From Deltaproteobacteria bacterium (GTDB taxonomy: Bacteria; Desulfobacterota; Desulfobaccia; Desulfobaccales; Desulfobaccaceae), in assembly GCA_016874895.1 (NCBI GenBank), contig VGSX01000031.1, forward strand, positions 1 through 20,112: a DNA stretch of 20,112 nt, in the 5' to 3' direction. Positions 1 through 6,158 of the stretch are shown here, piece after piece; position 1 is the stretch's first letter, and each line of letters starts with the position of its first letter. The translations under genes were made by a program, and so were the position numbers. The notes under the pieces were generated by a model. That model did not search any database. It was not told the origin of the DNA and was given only the letters and a program-made list of their open reading frames with translations.

Positions 1-246
1 AATCTGGCCCCGGTCTTTAAGATAGTCGGCATCGGCCGCGGTAAGGAGCCATTTTTTTTCGCCGTCCTGAATTTCCGTGAGTCTGATCTCTCTCATTTCC
101 CCCTGCTTTTCCGGGCTGATGGGAGGCGGCGCGGGGTTGGCAGGGGGAGTGTCGTCAGCGCTTAGAGCCGGGCCGAGGCAGACCAGGAGAATCGCCAAGC
201 AGGATGCCATCAGGGTTGCGATTGTCTTCAGGGACTCAAGCTTCAT
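1..246 (-). CDS. lptC: LptC-like LPS export protein, N-terminal part (runs off left edge)
   Basis: This is the N-terminal 82 residues of a protein whose gene continues beyond the window. A hydrophobic segment at about residues 9-29 fits a single inner-membrane anchor or signal. After a Pro-rich linker comes IRLTEIQDGEKKWLLTAADA, which resembles the start of the LptC beta-jellyroll. LptC passes LPS from the LptBFG transporter to the periplasmic LptA bridge. The gene follows kdsC on the same strand, and kdsC-lptC-lptA is a known gene order, which supports the call. The start is uncertain: ATG at 246 gives the cleanest membrane anchor but lacks a clear Shine-Dalgarno. In-frame ATGs at 294 and at 312 (7 nt after the kdsC stop) are alternatives. 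The 73 bases before 246 are AT-rich. With only the first half visible the family call is probable, not certain. Confidence 0.62.
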   Translation of the reverse strand, partial: MKLESLKTIATLMASCLAILLVCLGPALSADDTPPANPAPPPISPEKQGEMREIRLTEIQDGEKKWLLTAADADYLKDRGQI

Positions 247-319
247 AATTTTACTGGAAGGATGTTCGTATGATTTAAGCAATGATATTATCATATTCTT
301 AAAATAACACATTATTCCG

Positions 320-865
320 TTAGCTGCCAGTATATGTGCGCAGTAATACCTCCCACAGCCCCTTGGCCTGAAGCACGAGTTCACAGAGTTCCCGCACCGC
401 GCCGCGGCCGCCGCCCAGCGAAGTTACCCAATGGGCCGAATCTTTTACCTCTCTGGGGGCATCGGCCACGGCCACTGCCAGTCCCGCCTGCCGCATCAAG
501 ATCAGATCCACCAGGTCATCACCCATCACGGCGGTTTCCAGAGCCGATATTCCCAGGCTGGCCTGTACAGAACGTAAAACCGCCAGTTTGTCCCGGACCC
601 CCTGAAATACATGGGCTATTTTTAAATTCTGGGCCCGGTGGGCCACCGCCTGGGATTGCCGCCCGGTGATCAGGGCCACCTCGATCCCGGCCTGCTGCAG
701 CAAGCGGATGCCGAGGCCGTCCCGGACGTGGAAACGTTTAATCTCTTCCCCGCCATCGGTGTAAATAATGCTGCCATCAGTTAAAACGCCGTCCACGTCC
801 AATACCAGGAGCCGGATGCGTGCGGCTCTCAGAGAAAGATCGGCTGTATCAGAGTTTTTCTCCAA
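320..865 (-). CDS. kdsC: 3-deoxy-D-manno-octulosonate 8-phosphate phosphatase (KdsC)
   Basis: KdsC removes phosphate from KDO-8-phosphate to give KDO for the LPS core, in the cytoplasm. The 181-residue length is usual for the family, a compact C0-type HAD phosphatase without a cap. The nucleophile motif DVDGVLTDG is visible with Asp23 and Asp25. The motif ALITGRQS lies near the middle, and VMGDDLVDL supplies the magnesium-binding acidic residues near residue 116. The start is TTG at 865, two bases after the kdsA TGA, with a GGAAGGG-type Shine-Dalgarno inside the end of kdsA. That spacing indicates translational coupling. It is the third gene of the pyrG-kdsA-kdsC-lptC unit and performs the step after KdsA. 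No key residue is missing. Confidence 0.95.
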   Translation of the reverse strand: MEKNSDTADLSLRAARIRLLVLDVDGVLTDGSIIYTDGGEEIKRFHVRDGLGIRLLQQAGIEVALITGRQSQAVAHRAQNLKIAHVFQGVRDKLAVLRSVQASLGISALETAVMGDDLVDLILMRQAGLAVAVADAPREVKDSAHWVTSLGGGRGAVRELCELVLQAKGLWEVLLRTYTGS

Positions 866-867
866 TT

Positions 868-1701
868 TCAGTCACCCTTCCAGAAACTTTGCAGCTCATG
901 CAATTCAAGCAACTCCTGCCATAAACGGGGGACCTCGGCCAAGGGGAGACTGTTGGGGCCGTCGCATAAGGCTTTATCCGGGCTGGGATGTACTTCCATG
1001 AAAACAACATCCACCCCCACCGCCACTGCGGCTCGGGCCAGGGAGGGGGCGAAGCGCCGGTCTCCCCCGGAACAGCTTCCCTGGCCGCCGGGAAATTGCA
1101 CGCTGTGGGTGATATCCATGGCCACCGGGAAGCCCAAAGCCCGCATGAGGGGCAGACTCCGGAAATCCACCACCAGGTTGTTATAGCCGAATTGCACCCC
1201 CCGTTCGGTGAGCAGCAGGGATTCATTGCCCGCCGCCACGGCTTTGGCCACCACCTGGGCCATGTCCCAGGGGGCTAAAAATTGCCCTTTTTTCAGATTC
1301 AAAGGCTTGCCGGTACGGGCCGCGGCCTGGATGAGATCGGTTTGCCGGCATAAGAAAGCCGGGATCTGGATGACGTCCAGCACCTGGGCCGCGGGGAGCA
1401 CCTGCTGCACCTCGTGAATATCCGAGAGCACCGGCAGACCCACTTCTGCTTTGACCTGCGCCAGAATGTCCAACCCCCGGTTCAGGCCAGGACCCCGAAA
1501 GGATGAACCGCCCGTGCGGTTGGCCTTATCGAAAGAAGCCTTGAAGATGAGGGGGGCCTGCAGGTCGGCGGCGAATTCCTTGAGCGCTGCGGCCACCTCC
1601 AGGGTCAGGGAGGGCGATTCGATGACGCAGGGACCGGCGATAAATGCCAGGCGACCTGCGCCCAGGGTGAAATCAGCCACTGTGATGGTATGTCTGGGCA
1701 C
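868..1701 (-). CDS. kdsA: 3-deoxy-8-phosphooctulonate synthase (KdsA), metal-dependent type
   Basis: KdsA condenses phosphoenolpyruvate with arabinose 5-phosphate to give KDO-8-phosphate, the first committed step to KDO. At 277 residues it has normal length. Visible motifs in order are IAGPCVIES, KANRTGGSSFRGPGL, LSDIHE, IPAFLCRQTDLI, NLKKGQF, ERGVQFGYNNLVVDFRSLP, DITHSVQFPGG and EVHPSPDKALCDGPNSLPL. The first motif carries Cys25 where metal-independent enzymes such as that of E. coli have Asn. With the His of DITHS, the Glu of MEVHP and the Asp of CDGP this completes the four-ligand set of metal-dependent KDO8P synthases. The start is GTG at 1701, seven bases after the pyrG stop, with GGAG inside the end of pyrG as the likely ribosome binding site. 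Confidence 0.96.
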   Translation of the reverse strand: MPRHTITVADFTLGAGRLAFIAGPCVIESPSLTLEVAAALKEFAADLQAPLIFKASFDKANRTGGSSFRGPGLNRGLDILAQVKAEVGLPVLSDIHEVQQVLPAAQVLDVIQIPAFLCRQTDLIQAAARTGKPLNLKKGQFLAPWDMAQVVAKAVAAGNESLLLTERGVQFGYNNLVVDFRSLPLMRALGFPVAMDITHSVQFPGGQGSCSGGDRRFAPSLARAAVAVGVDVVFMEVHPSPDKALCDGPNSLPLAEVPRLWQELLELHELQSFWKGD

Positions 1702-1708
1702 CGGCTGA

Positions 1709-3343
1709 CTATCTCCGTTTCTTTTCCAGGCAGGCCCGGATATAGTCCTGAAACAAGGGATGCGGCTGCATGGGGCGGGATTTAAACTCCGGATGGAACT
1801 GGCAGCCCAGAAACCAGGGATGGTTTTCCAGCTCGATTATTTCCACCAGTTCGCCGTTTGGCGAAGTGCCGCTGATGAGAAAGCCGTGCTGGCTTAAGTG
1901 CTCCCGATAGGTATTATTAAATTCATAGCGGTGGCGATGGCGTTCATGAAACGTCAGCTTTTTATAAGCCCGAGCCGCCAGTGAATTCTCTTTTAAAACG
2001 CAAGGATAAGCCCCCAGGCGCATGGTGCCGCCCTTATTGGCCGAACGGTCCCGGCGGATAATGGTCTGGCTGCGGTAGTCGAACCATTCCCGCATCAGGT
2101 AAATCACCGGATAGGGGTTTTCCGCATCGAACTCCTCGCTCTGGGCCTCGGGGAGTCCGGCCACATGGCGGGCAAATTCAATGACCGCCAATTGCATCCC
2201 GAAACAGATGCCGAAATAGGGAATCTGATTTTCCCGGGCATAGCGGATAGCCTGAATTTTTCCTTCCACGCCCCGGTAGCCGAAGCCGCCGGGCACCAGG
2301 ATGCCGTCCAACCGTTCCAGGAGGGTCTCGGGCCCCTCCCGTTCCACGGTCTCGGAATCAATGTAGTGCAGATTTACCTGGGCCCGGTGCGCCAGGCCGC
2401 CGTGCACCAGGGCTTCGTGCAGACTTTTATACGATTCCCGGAGATTGACGTATTTCCCGATAATACCGATATCCACTGCATGAGTGGGATGTTTGAGGCG
2501 GTCCACCAATTCCTGCCAGACCTCCAGGCGGGGCGACCTCGTCCAGATATTGAGAATCTCGATGACCCTTTCATCCAGGCCCTCTTCGTGGTAGAGCAGG
2601 GGAATTTCATAAATGCTCTCCACGTCTTGGGCGGTGATGACGCAATGGGCCTCAAGATTGCAGAAAAGGGCGATTTTTGCCTTAATATCCGCGGATAAAT
2701 GTTTTTCGGCGCGGCATAACAGAATATCCGGTTGAATGCCTATACTGCGCAGTTCCTTGACGCTGTGCTGCGTCGGTTTGGTCTTGACCTCGCCGGCGGT
2801 TTTGATGTACGGCACCAGGGTGACGTGGACGTAACAGACATTCTGCTTGCCCACATCCCCTTTAAATTGCCGGATAGCCTCAAGAAACGGCAAGCTCTCG
2901 ATATCCCCCACGGTCCCGCCGATCTCCACGATGGCCACATCCACCTGGGGGGCGATACTCAGGATGGTGTGTTTGATCTCATCGGTAATGTGCGGAATGA
3001 CCTGGACGGTGCCGCCTAAATAGTCTCCCCGCCGCTCTTTGTTGATGACCCGGTAATAAATCTTGCCGGTGGTATAGTTATTCTCCTGTCCCAGAGTGAC
3101 CGAGGTAAATCTCTCGTAGTGGCCCAGGTCCAGATCGGTTTCGGCCCCATCATCCGTGACATACACCTCCCCGTGCTGAAAGGGGTTCATGGTGCCGGGA
3201 TCAACGTTGATATAAGGATCTAATTTAAGATAGGTGACCTTGAGGCCCCGGCTCTCCATCAGGGCCCCGATGGCTGCCGCGGCCACCCCTTTGCCCAAAG
3301 AAGATAATACCCCACCGGTGATGAAGATAAATTTTGTTTTCAT
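1709..3343 (-). CDS. pyrG: CTP synthase (PyrG)
   Basis: PyrG aminates UTP to CTP using ATP and glutamine, in the cytoplasm. CTP feeds pyrimidine pools and also CMP-KDO formation, which fits the kdsA and kdsC genes downstream. The 544 residues match the family length. The N-terminal synthetase domain starts with ITGGVLSSLGKG, the nucleotide loop, followed by KLDPYINVDPGTMNPFQHGE and DDGAETDLDLGHYERF. The C-terminal class I glutamine amidotransferase domain shows the nucleophile motif YFGICFGMQ near residue 380 and the catalytic QFHPEFKSRP near the end. The ATG at 3343 has no strong Shine-Dalgarno. A good sigma70-type promoter lies about 45-70 bases upstream, so pyrG appears to head the operon. 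Nothing unusual in the sequence. Confidence 0.98.
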   Translation of the reverse strand: MKTKFIFITGGVLSSLGKGVAAAAIGALMESRGLKVTYLKLDPYINVDPGTMNPFQHGEVYVTDDGAETDLDLGHYERFTSVTLGQENNYTTGKIYYRVINKERRGDYLGGTVQVIPHITDEIKHTILSIAPQVDVAIVEIGGTVGDIESLPFLEAIRQFKGDVGKQNVCYVHVTLVPYIKTAGEVKTKPTQHSVKELRSIGIQPDILLCRAEKHLSADIKAKIALFCNLEAHCVITAQDVESIYEIPLLYHEEGLDERVIEILNIWTRSPRLEVWQELVDRLKHPTHAVDIGIIGKYVNLRESYKSLHEALVHGGLAHRAQVNLHYIDSETVEREGPETLLERLDGILVPGGFGYRGVEGKIQAIRYARENQIPYFGICFGMQLAVIEFARHVAGLPEAQSEEFDAENPYPVIYLMREWFDYRSQTIIRRDRSANKGGTMRLGAYPCVLKENSLAARAYKKLTFHERHRHRYEFNNTYREHLSQHGFLISGTSPNGELVEIIELENHPWFLGCQFHPEFKSRPMQPHPLFQDYIRACLEKKRR

Positions 3344-3386
3344 GGTCTGTCGGAATTATGGGTTAACAGCGCTTGGCAGTCATCTC

Positions 3387-3416
3387 TATATACCTTGCCA
3401 GCAGAGGGCCTGTCAA
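3387..3416 (-). promoter_or_regulatory. Sigma70-type promoter for the pyrG-kdsA-kdsC-lptC operon
   Basis: On the minus strand a perfect -35 box TTGACA (3416-3411) is followed after 18 bases by TATATA (3392-3387). Transcription would start near 3380, leaving a leader of roughly 37 bases before the pyrG ATG. Both boxes are close to consensus. Activity is inferred. Confidence 0.7.
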
Positions 3417-3502
3417 GGAGACCCTCAAACTTCACCGGAACCGCGGTGGATAAAAAAGTTTATGGAAACTATCATGGCCTATTGGGGCCACCCCCGATGA
3501 TT

Positions 3503-3539
3503 AAATTCCCCCTGCCCCCCTTTAGTAACGGGGGATTTT
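3503..3539. repeat. C/G-rich inverted repeat
   Basis: AAATTCCCCC at 3503-3512 and GGGGGATTT at 3530-3538 form an imperfect inverted repeat (one extra T in the left arm). A second C-run, CCCCCC, lies just inside the left arm. It could be a dispersed intergenic palindrome or a bidirectional terminator between the SRP RNA and pyrG units. Only one copy is present in this window, so the repeat-family idea is untested. Confidence 0.4.
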
Positions 3540-3607
3540 GACGGAAAAAATTATCGGGTTGGAACGGAGCAGAAAAGAATTAAAAAAGGAGAGGGAATGG
3601 GCAGGCA

Positions 3608-3886
3608 TAACCTGGCCGTGCACCTTCCATCGAATCCGCCACCACTCGGACTGCCGGCCAAGGGTTTTGCATTAGAAGCCACCACGACACGAACCGCCTT
3701 GCTTACCGCTGCTTCCTTCCGGACCTGACGGGGTTCACAAGCGTCCGTTGCGTGGGGTCCAATACCCCCGCTTGGCCTCCAGGACCCGAACAGCGCTGCA
3801 ATCCTCTGGAAAGGAATTCAACCCCGCTAAGCGGATCTCGGGTTACAGGGCACCGCTAGCTCCCCATCTAGCACGACCAGGACAAC
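3608..3886 (-). ncRNA. ffs: Large bacterial signal recognition particle RNA with Alu domain
   Basis: The RNA binds Ffh and targets nascent membrane proteins to FtsY and the translocon. The S-domain tip is unmistakable on the minus strand at about 3730-3708: GTCAGGTCCGG, then GAAGGAAGCAGC. The gene also has a full Alu domain: GTGCTAGATGGGGAG and TAGCGGTGCCCTGTAACC at about 3874-3842, closely matching Bacillus scRNA. The outer helix pairs CCTGGTCGTGC (3881-3871) with GCACGGCCAGG (3621-3611). Length is thus about 270-280 nt, the large type, not the roughly 114-nt 4.5S type. The exact ends are estimated from the closing helix. The 5' end lies about 17 bases after the HU stop codon, and no clear separate promoter was found in the end of hup. 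Co-transcription with HU followed by processing is therefore likely. Confidence 0.93.
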
Positions 3887-3903
3887 TTTTTGGGAGTAAA
3901 ACA

Positions 3904-4191
3904 CTATTGTTCACTGGTGCGGTCGACGCGCTCTTTCAATTCTTTGCCAACTTTAAAAAACGGCAGCTTTTTTTCACAGACCTCGATGACTGCGCCGGTT
4001 TTGGGATTGCGGCCTTGATATCCATCATAACACTTTACTTTAAAGCTACCGAAACCGCGAATCTCGATGCGTTCATTCTTCACCAGGGCTTCCGTCATAT
4101 TGTCGAACAGGGTGTTGACCACCATCTCCGCCTTTTTTATCGTCAGGTTTTCAGCTTTGGCCAAGGCTTCGATAAGCTGCGATTTGTTCAT
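3904..4191 (-). CDS. hup: HU/IHF-family DNA-binding protein
   Basis: This is a 95-residue histone-like protein that would act as a dimer to bend DNA. The N-terminal helices MNKSQLIEALAKAENLTIKK match the family. The beta-arm region is clear with IEIRGFGSFKVK, the arm tip GRNPKTG, and the C-terminal PFFKVGKELKERV. A strong Shine-Dalgarno GGAGG sits five bases before the ATG at 4191. A candidate promoter lies just upstream. It ends 17 bases before the large SRP RNA on the same strand. In B. subtilis the HU protein HBsu binds the Alu domain of SRP RNA (established), so the pairing here may be functional (inferred). HU and IHF subunits cannot be separated by sequence inspection alone. Confidence 0.94.
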   Translation of the reverse strand: MNKSQLIEALAKAENLTIKKAEMVVNTLFDNMTEALVKNERIEIRGFGSFKVKCYDGYQGRNPKTGAVIEVCEKKLPFFKVGKELKERVDRTSEQ

Positions 4192-4206
4192 TTTTCCTCC
4201 GCGACC

Positions 4207-4235
4207 AGTATCTGTATGGAATACACTATGTTCAA
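4207..4235 (-). promoter_or_regulatory. Candidate sigma70-type promoter for hup and SRP RNA
   Basis: On the minus strand TTGAAC (4235-4230) and GATACT (4212-4207) are separated by 17 bases, each matching four of six consensus positions. The start would lie about 10 bases before the hup Shine-Dalgarno. The match is moderate. Confidence 0.4.
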
Positions 4236-4240
4236 CCCGG

Positions 4241-4260
4241 AAAATGCCCCCCGCCGGGGC
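4241..4260 (-). terminator. Possible terminator after the YeeE operon
   Basis: On the minus strand GCCCC (4260-4256) and GGGGC (4250-4246) form a GC stem with a five-base loop, followed by ATTTT. It lies about 105 bases beyond the last YeeE stop and directly upstream of the hup promoter, so it could separate the two units. The T-run is short, so support is modest. Confidence 0.35.
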
Positions 4261-4364
4261 TCAAACCTATCAATTGGTGTCCTGCTGATAAGCATAAACG
4301 AAAAATCCGGCCAGGTAAAGAAAAAAGTGTATGGACATTAATATGTTATCCACCACCTGGAAAT

Positions 4365-4892
4365 CTACCAACCCTGCTTTTCGAAAAACCGGAAAAGCGC
4401 CAGACTGCCGCCGATAAAAAGAATAATGACCAGCCAATGATTGAGGCCCAGTAACTGGGGCAGGGTGATCCGGCCGAGATTGCCCCAGGTGAGGACCGTG
4501 CTTTGCATGACCGGGAAGGCTTCAGCGTATATCGCGGCCCCCACCAGCATACCGGCAATACCCCATAGACCATCCCAGCGGCCCTCACCCACTGCGCCCA
4601 GAGAGGTGCCGGGACAGTAGCCCAACAGGGCCCAGCCGATGCCAAAGGTAAGGCCGCCCAGGATATTTGCCCCCAGGTTAATGCCTCGAATGGAAAGTTT
4701 TACCAGGCCCAGGTCGCTTAGGAAATAAACCCCCACCATGCCCACCATGATACTGGAAAGCATGAACTTGACAATGGTCATGTCCTTGAGGCGGAGAGCC
4801 CCCAGTTGTTTATCATAGCGCAGGACCCGGCCTTTTTGGAGGAGAAAGCCGAAGAGAATGCCGGTAATTACACCATAGAGAAGATCGCTCAT
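4365..4892 (-). CDS. YeeE/YedE-family sulfur-compound transporter, C-terminal half protein
   Basis: This 175-residue hydrophobic protein has about five membrane segments and the family motif GYCPGTSLGAVGEGRWD, with Cys93. The YeeE/YedE (DUF395) family includes the thiosulfate importer TsuA/YeeE, whose conserved cysteines line the substrate path, and split two-gene forms annotated PmpA/PmpB. Here the ATG overlaps the TGA of the upstream half gene by an ATGA junction, so the two are translationally coupled and probably assemble together. Unlike its partner, this half keeps Cys at its conserved site. Substrate is not readable from sequence; thiosulfate or another reduced sulfur or selenium compound is possible. 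Confidence 0.85.
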   Translation of the reverse strand: MSDLLYGVITGILFGFLLQKGRVLRYDKQLGALRLKDMTIVKFMLSSIMVGMVGVYFLSDLGLVKLSIRGINLGANILGGLTFGIGWALLGYCPGTSLGAVGEGRWDGLWGIAGMLVGAAIYAEAFPVMQSTVLTWGNLGRITLPQLLGLNHWLVIILFIGGSLALFRFFEKQGW

Positions 4893-5419
4893 GTTGATTT
4901 CCCCGAACCGTAGAGCAGGCGGGCTACCAGGAGGCCGCCGATAAAGAAGCAGATCAACGAGATAATCCCGCTGAGGGCAAGCTGCAGCGTCCCGCTGAGC
5001 CCGTGGCCGCTGGGTCAGCCGCCGGCCAGGCGGGCCCCGAACATGGCGATGACGCCGCCGCTGAAGGCTGTCAGGCCGCGAGTCAGCTTATTGGAACCGA
5101 ACTTCTCGGCCCACATATCCGGCACCGCCTGCCAGCGGAAGCTGCCGTCGCTGAGGGATGAAAGCAGGGAGCCCAGCAGGATGCCCACTACAAACATCCA
5201 TTGCCAGTCAATCTGGGGGATTTCCAGACGAAAAAGTTCCATTTGGGCCACCCGTTCCGGGGCGAAGAGGCTTTCGATCAGGCCGGCAGTCCGGACAAAG
5301 GTGGTGGAAGCTCCCAGAAACCTTCCAGCTACCCACACTGAGAGGATGGATACCACCCCGCTGAGGGCTCCGGCCACATAAGGGTTCCAGCCGCCGTCAT
5401 GGCTGCTCTTCAAAGGCAT
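4889..5419 (-). CDS. YeeE/YedE-family transporter, N-terminal half; probable selenoprotein (in-frame TGA at 5017-5015)
   Basis: Read through one TGA, the frame gives 176 residues with about four or five membrane segments. The sequence runs FGARLAGG, then TGA (residue 135), then PSGHGLSG. In this family the motif is normally AGGC(T/P)SGHGLSG, so TGA falls exactly on the conserved Cys. The continuation stays hydrophobic (SGIISLICFFIGGLLVARLL) and ends in an ATGA overlap with the second half gene, as expected for an intact pair. A stem-loop with a GGA apical loop sits 22 bases after the TGA. The ATG at 5419 has a GAGGTG Shine-Dalgarno eight bases upstream. Selenocysteine would sit at the presumed substrate-contact site for sulfur compounds. 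The alternative, a nonsense mutation, fits poorly because it would have to hit this one codon and leave flanking conservation and coupling untouched. The selenocysteine reading is an inference. Confidence 0.85.
4981..5000 (-). promoter_or_regulatory. Candidate bacterial SECIS element for the YeeE-type selenoprotein
   Basis: On the minus strand GCTCAGCG, loop GGA (4992-4990), CGCTGCAGC form an eight-pair stem with a single bulged C. The loop begins 22 bases after the TGA and carries G in its first two positions. Both points match the general bacterial SECIS pattern recognised by SelB. The element lies within the coding sequence, as in formate dehydrogenase genes. Confidence 0.75.
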
Positions 5420-5488
5420 AAGTGATTCACCTCACCATTAAAGAAAATATCTCGGGAAGAAGCCTTTTTGATACATGATTAGGCTTTG

Positions 5489-6100
5489 TTATTCAGGGCT
5501 CCAAAAATCGCAGACTTTCCCCACCAGGGCGCTGCCGGGTTTGAGAGTGGTCTTGCCGGGTTCCCACCCGGAGGGAGTGGCTTCGCCGGTACCCCGGACG
5601 TGCTGGCAGGCCTTGATCTGGCGGAGGAGTTCGCTGACACTGCGCCCCACCCCGGCCTGGGTCAATTCAATGCCCACCACGATCCCGTCAGGGTCGATAA
5701 TAAACCGGCCCCGGTGGTCCAAACCGGAGGTCTCATCATAAACCCCATACAACCGGCCGATAGTGCCGTTGGCATCCGAGAGCATAGGGTAGGGCAAGCC
5801 GCCATCCACCATTTTGGAGAGCTCATGTTCCTGCCAGGCCTTGTGGGTGAAGTGCGTGTCAGTGCTGACTGCCAGGAATTCCACGCCCAATTCCTGCAAT
5901 TCCTGATACTTAACGGCAACTGCCGTCAATTCGGTGGGTCACACAAAGGTAAAATCAGCGGGGTAGAAAAAGAGAATAACCCATCGGCCGCGATAGTCCG
6001 ACAACTTAATAGTCTTAAAATCCCCCTCGGCGTAGGCGACGGCCTCAAAATCCGGGGCGGCATGACCGATGCGGGCGATATTCGGGCTGAGTTCTGCCAT
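5489..6100 (-). CDS. Selenocysteine-containing peroxiredoxin (in-frame TGA at 5941-5939)
   Basis: Read through one TGA, this gives a 203-residue AhpC/Prx1-type peroxiredoxin. The peroxidatic motif normally reads PxxDFTFVCPTE; here it is YPADFTFV, TGA, PTELTAVA, so residue 54 would be selenocysteine in place of the peroxidatic Cys. Pro47 and Thr51 of PxxxTxx(C/U) are present. Sec-containing peroxiredoxins are known from anaerobes such as Eubacterium acidaminophilum. A stem-loop with an AGTT loop follows the TGA by 17 bases. The start at 6100 (MAELSPNI) is set by an AAAGGAG ribosome binding site seven bases upstream; a longer frame to 6145 lacks one. The usual C-terminal resolving motif VCPxxW reads ATPSGW, so that Cys is missing. 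The protein should reduce peroxides in the cytoplasm. It lies 58 bases after the amidotransferase and 69 before the YeeE pair. Confidence 0.93.
5910..5929 (-). promoter_or_regulatory. Candidate bacterial SECIS element for the peroxiredoxin
   Basis: On the minus strand TTGACGGC, loop AGTT (5921-5918), GCCGTTAA form eight pairs including one G-U. The loop starts 17 bases after the TGA and has G at its second position. This fits the bacterial SECIS rule of a guanine in the first two loop bases at 16-37 bases from the UGA. Confidence 0.8.
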
Positions 6101-6158
6101 GGCGATACTCCTTTTATAGTCGGTTAGTTGGTCTGGAAAAGGCACATGTGCAGCTTAG

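Larger units (their letters stand above)
3344..3607. other. Intergenic region between pyrG and the SRP RNA gene
   Basis: This stretch lies upstream of pyrG and downstream of the SRP RNA gene, both on the minus strand. It holds the pyrG promoter, a C/G-rich inverted repeat, and on the minus strand a run of six T at 3587-3582 about 20 bases after the SRP RNA closing helix, where transcription of that RNA could end. No convincing protein-coding frame was seen. Confidence 0.6.

Noticed and set aside
3661..3770. A short 4.5S-type SRP RNA.
   Set aside because: This core can fold alone, but upstream and downstream sequences add a clear Alu domain and a longer closing helix, so the large type fits better.
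4889..6100. Reading the peroxiredoxin and the first YeeE half as pseudogenes or as two short genes each.
   Set aside because: Each has only one stop, a TGA, at the exact conserved Cys, with intact flanking motifs, ribosome binding sites and a SECIS-like stem-loop. The downstream fragments lack convincing start sites.
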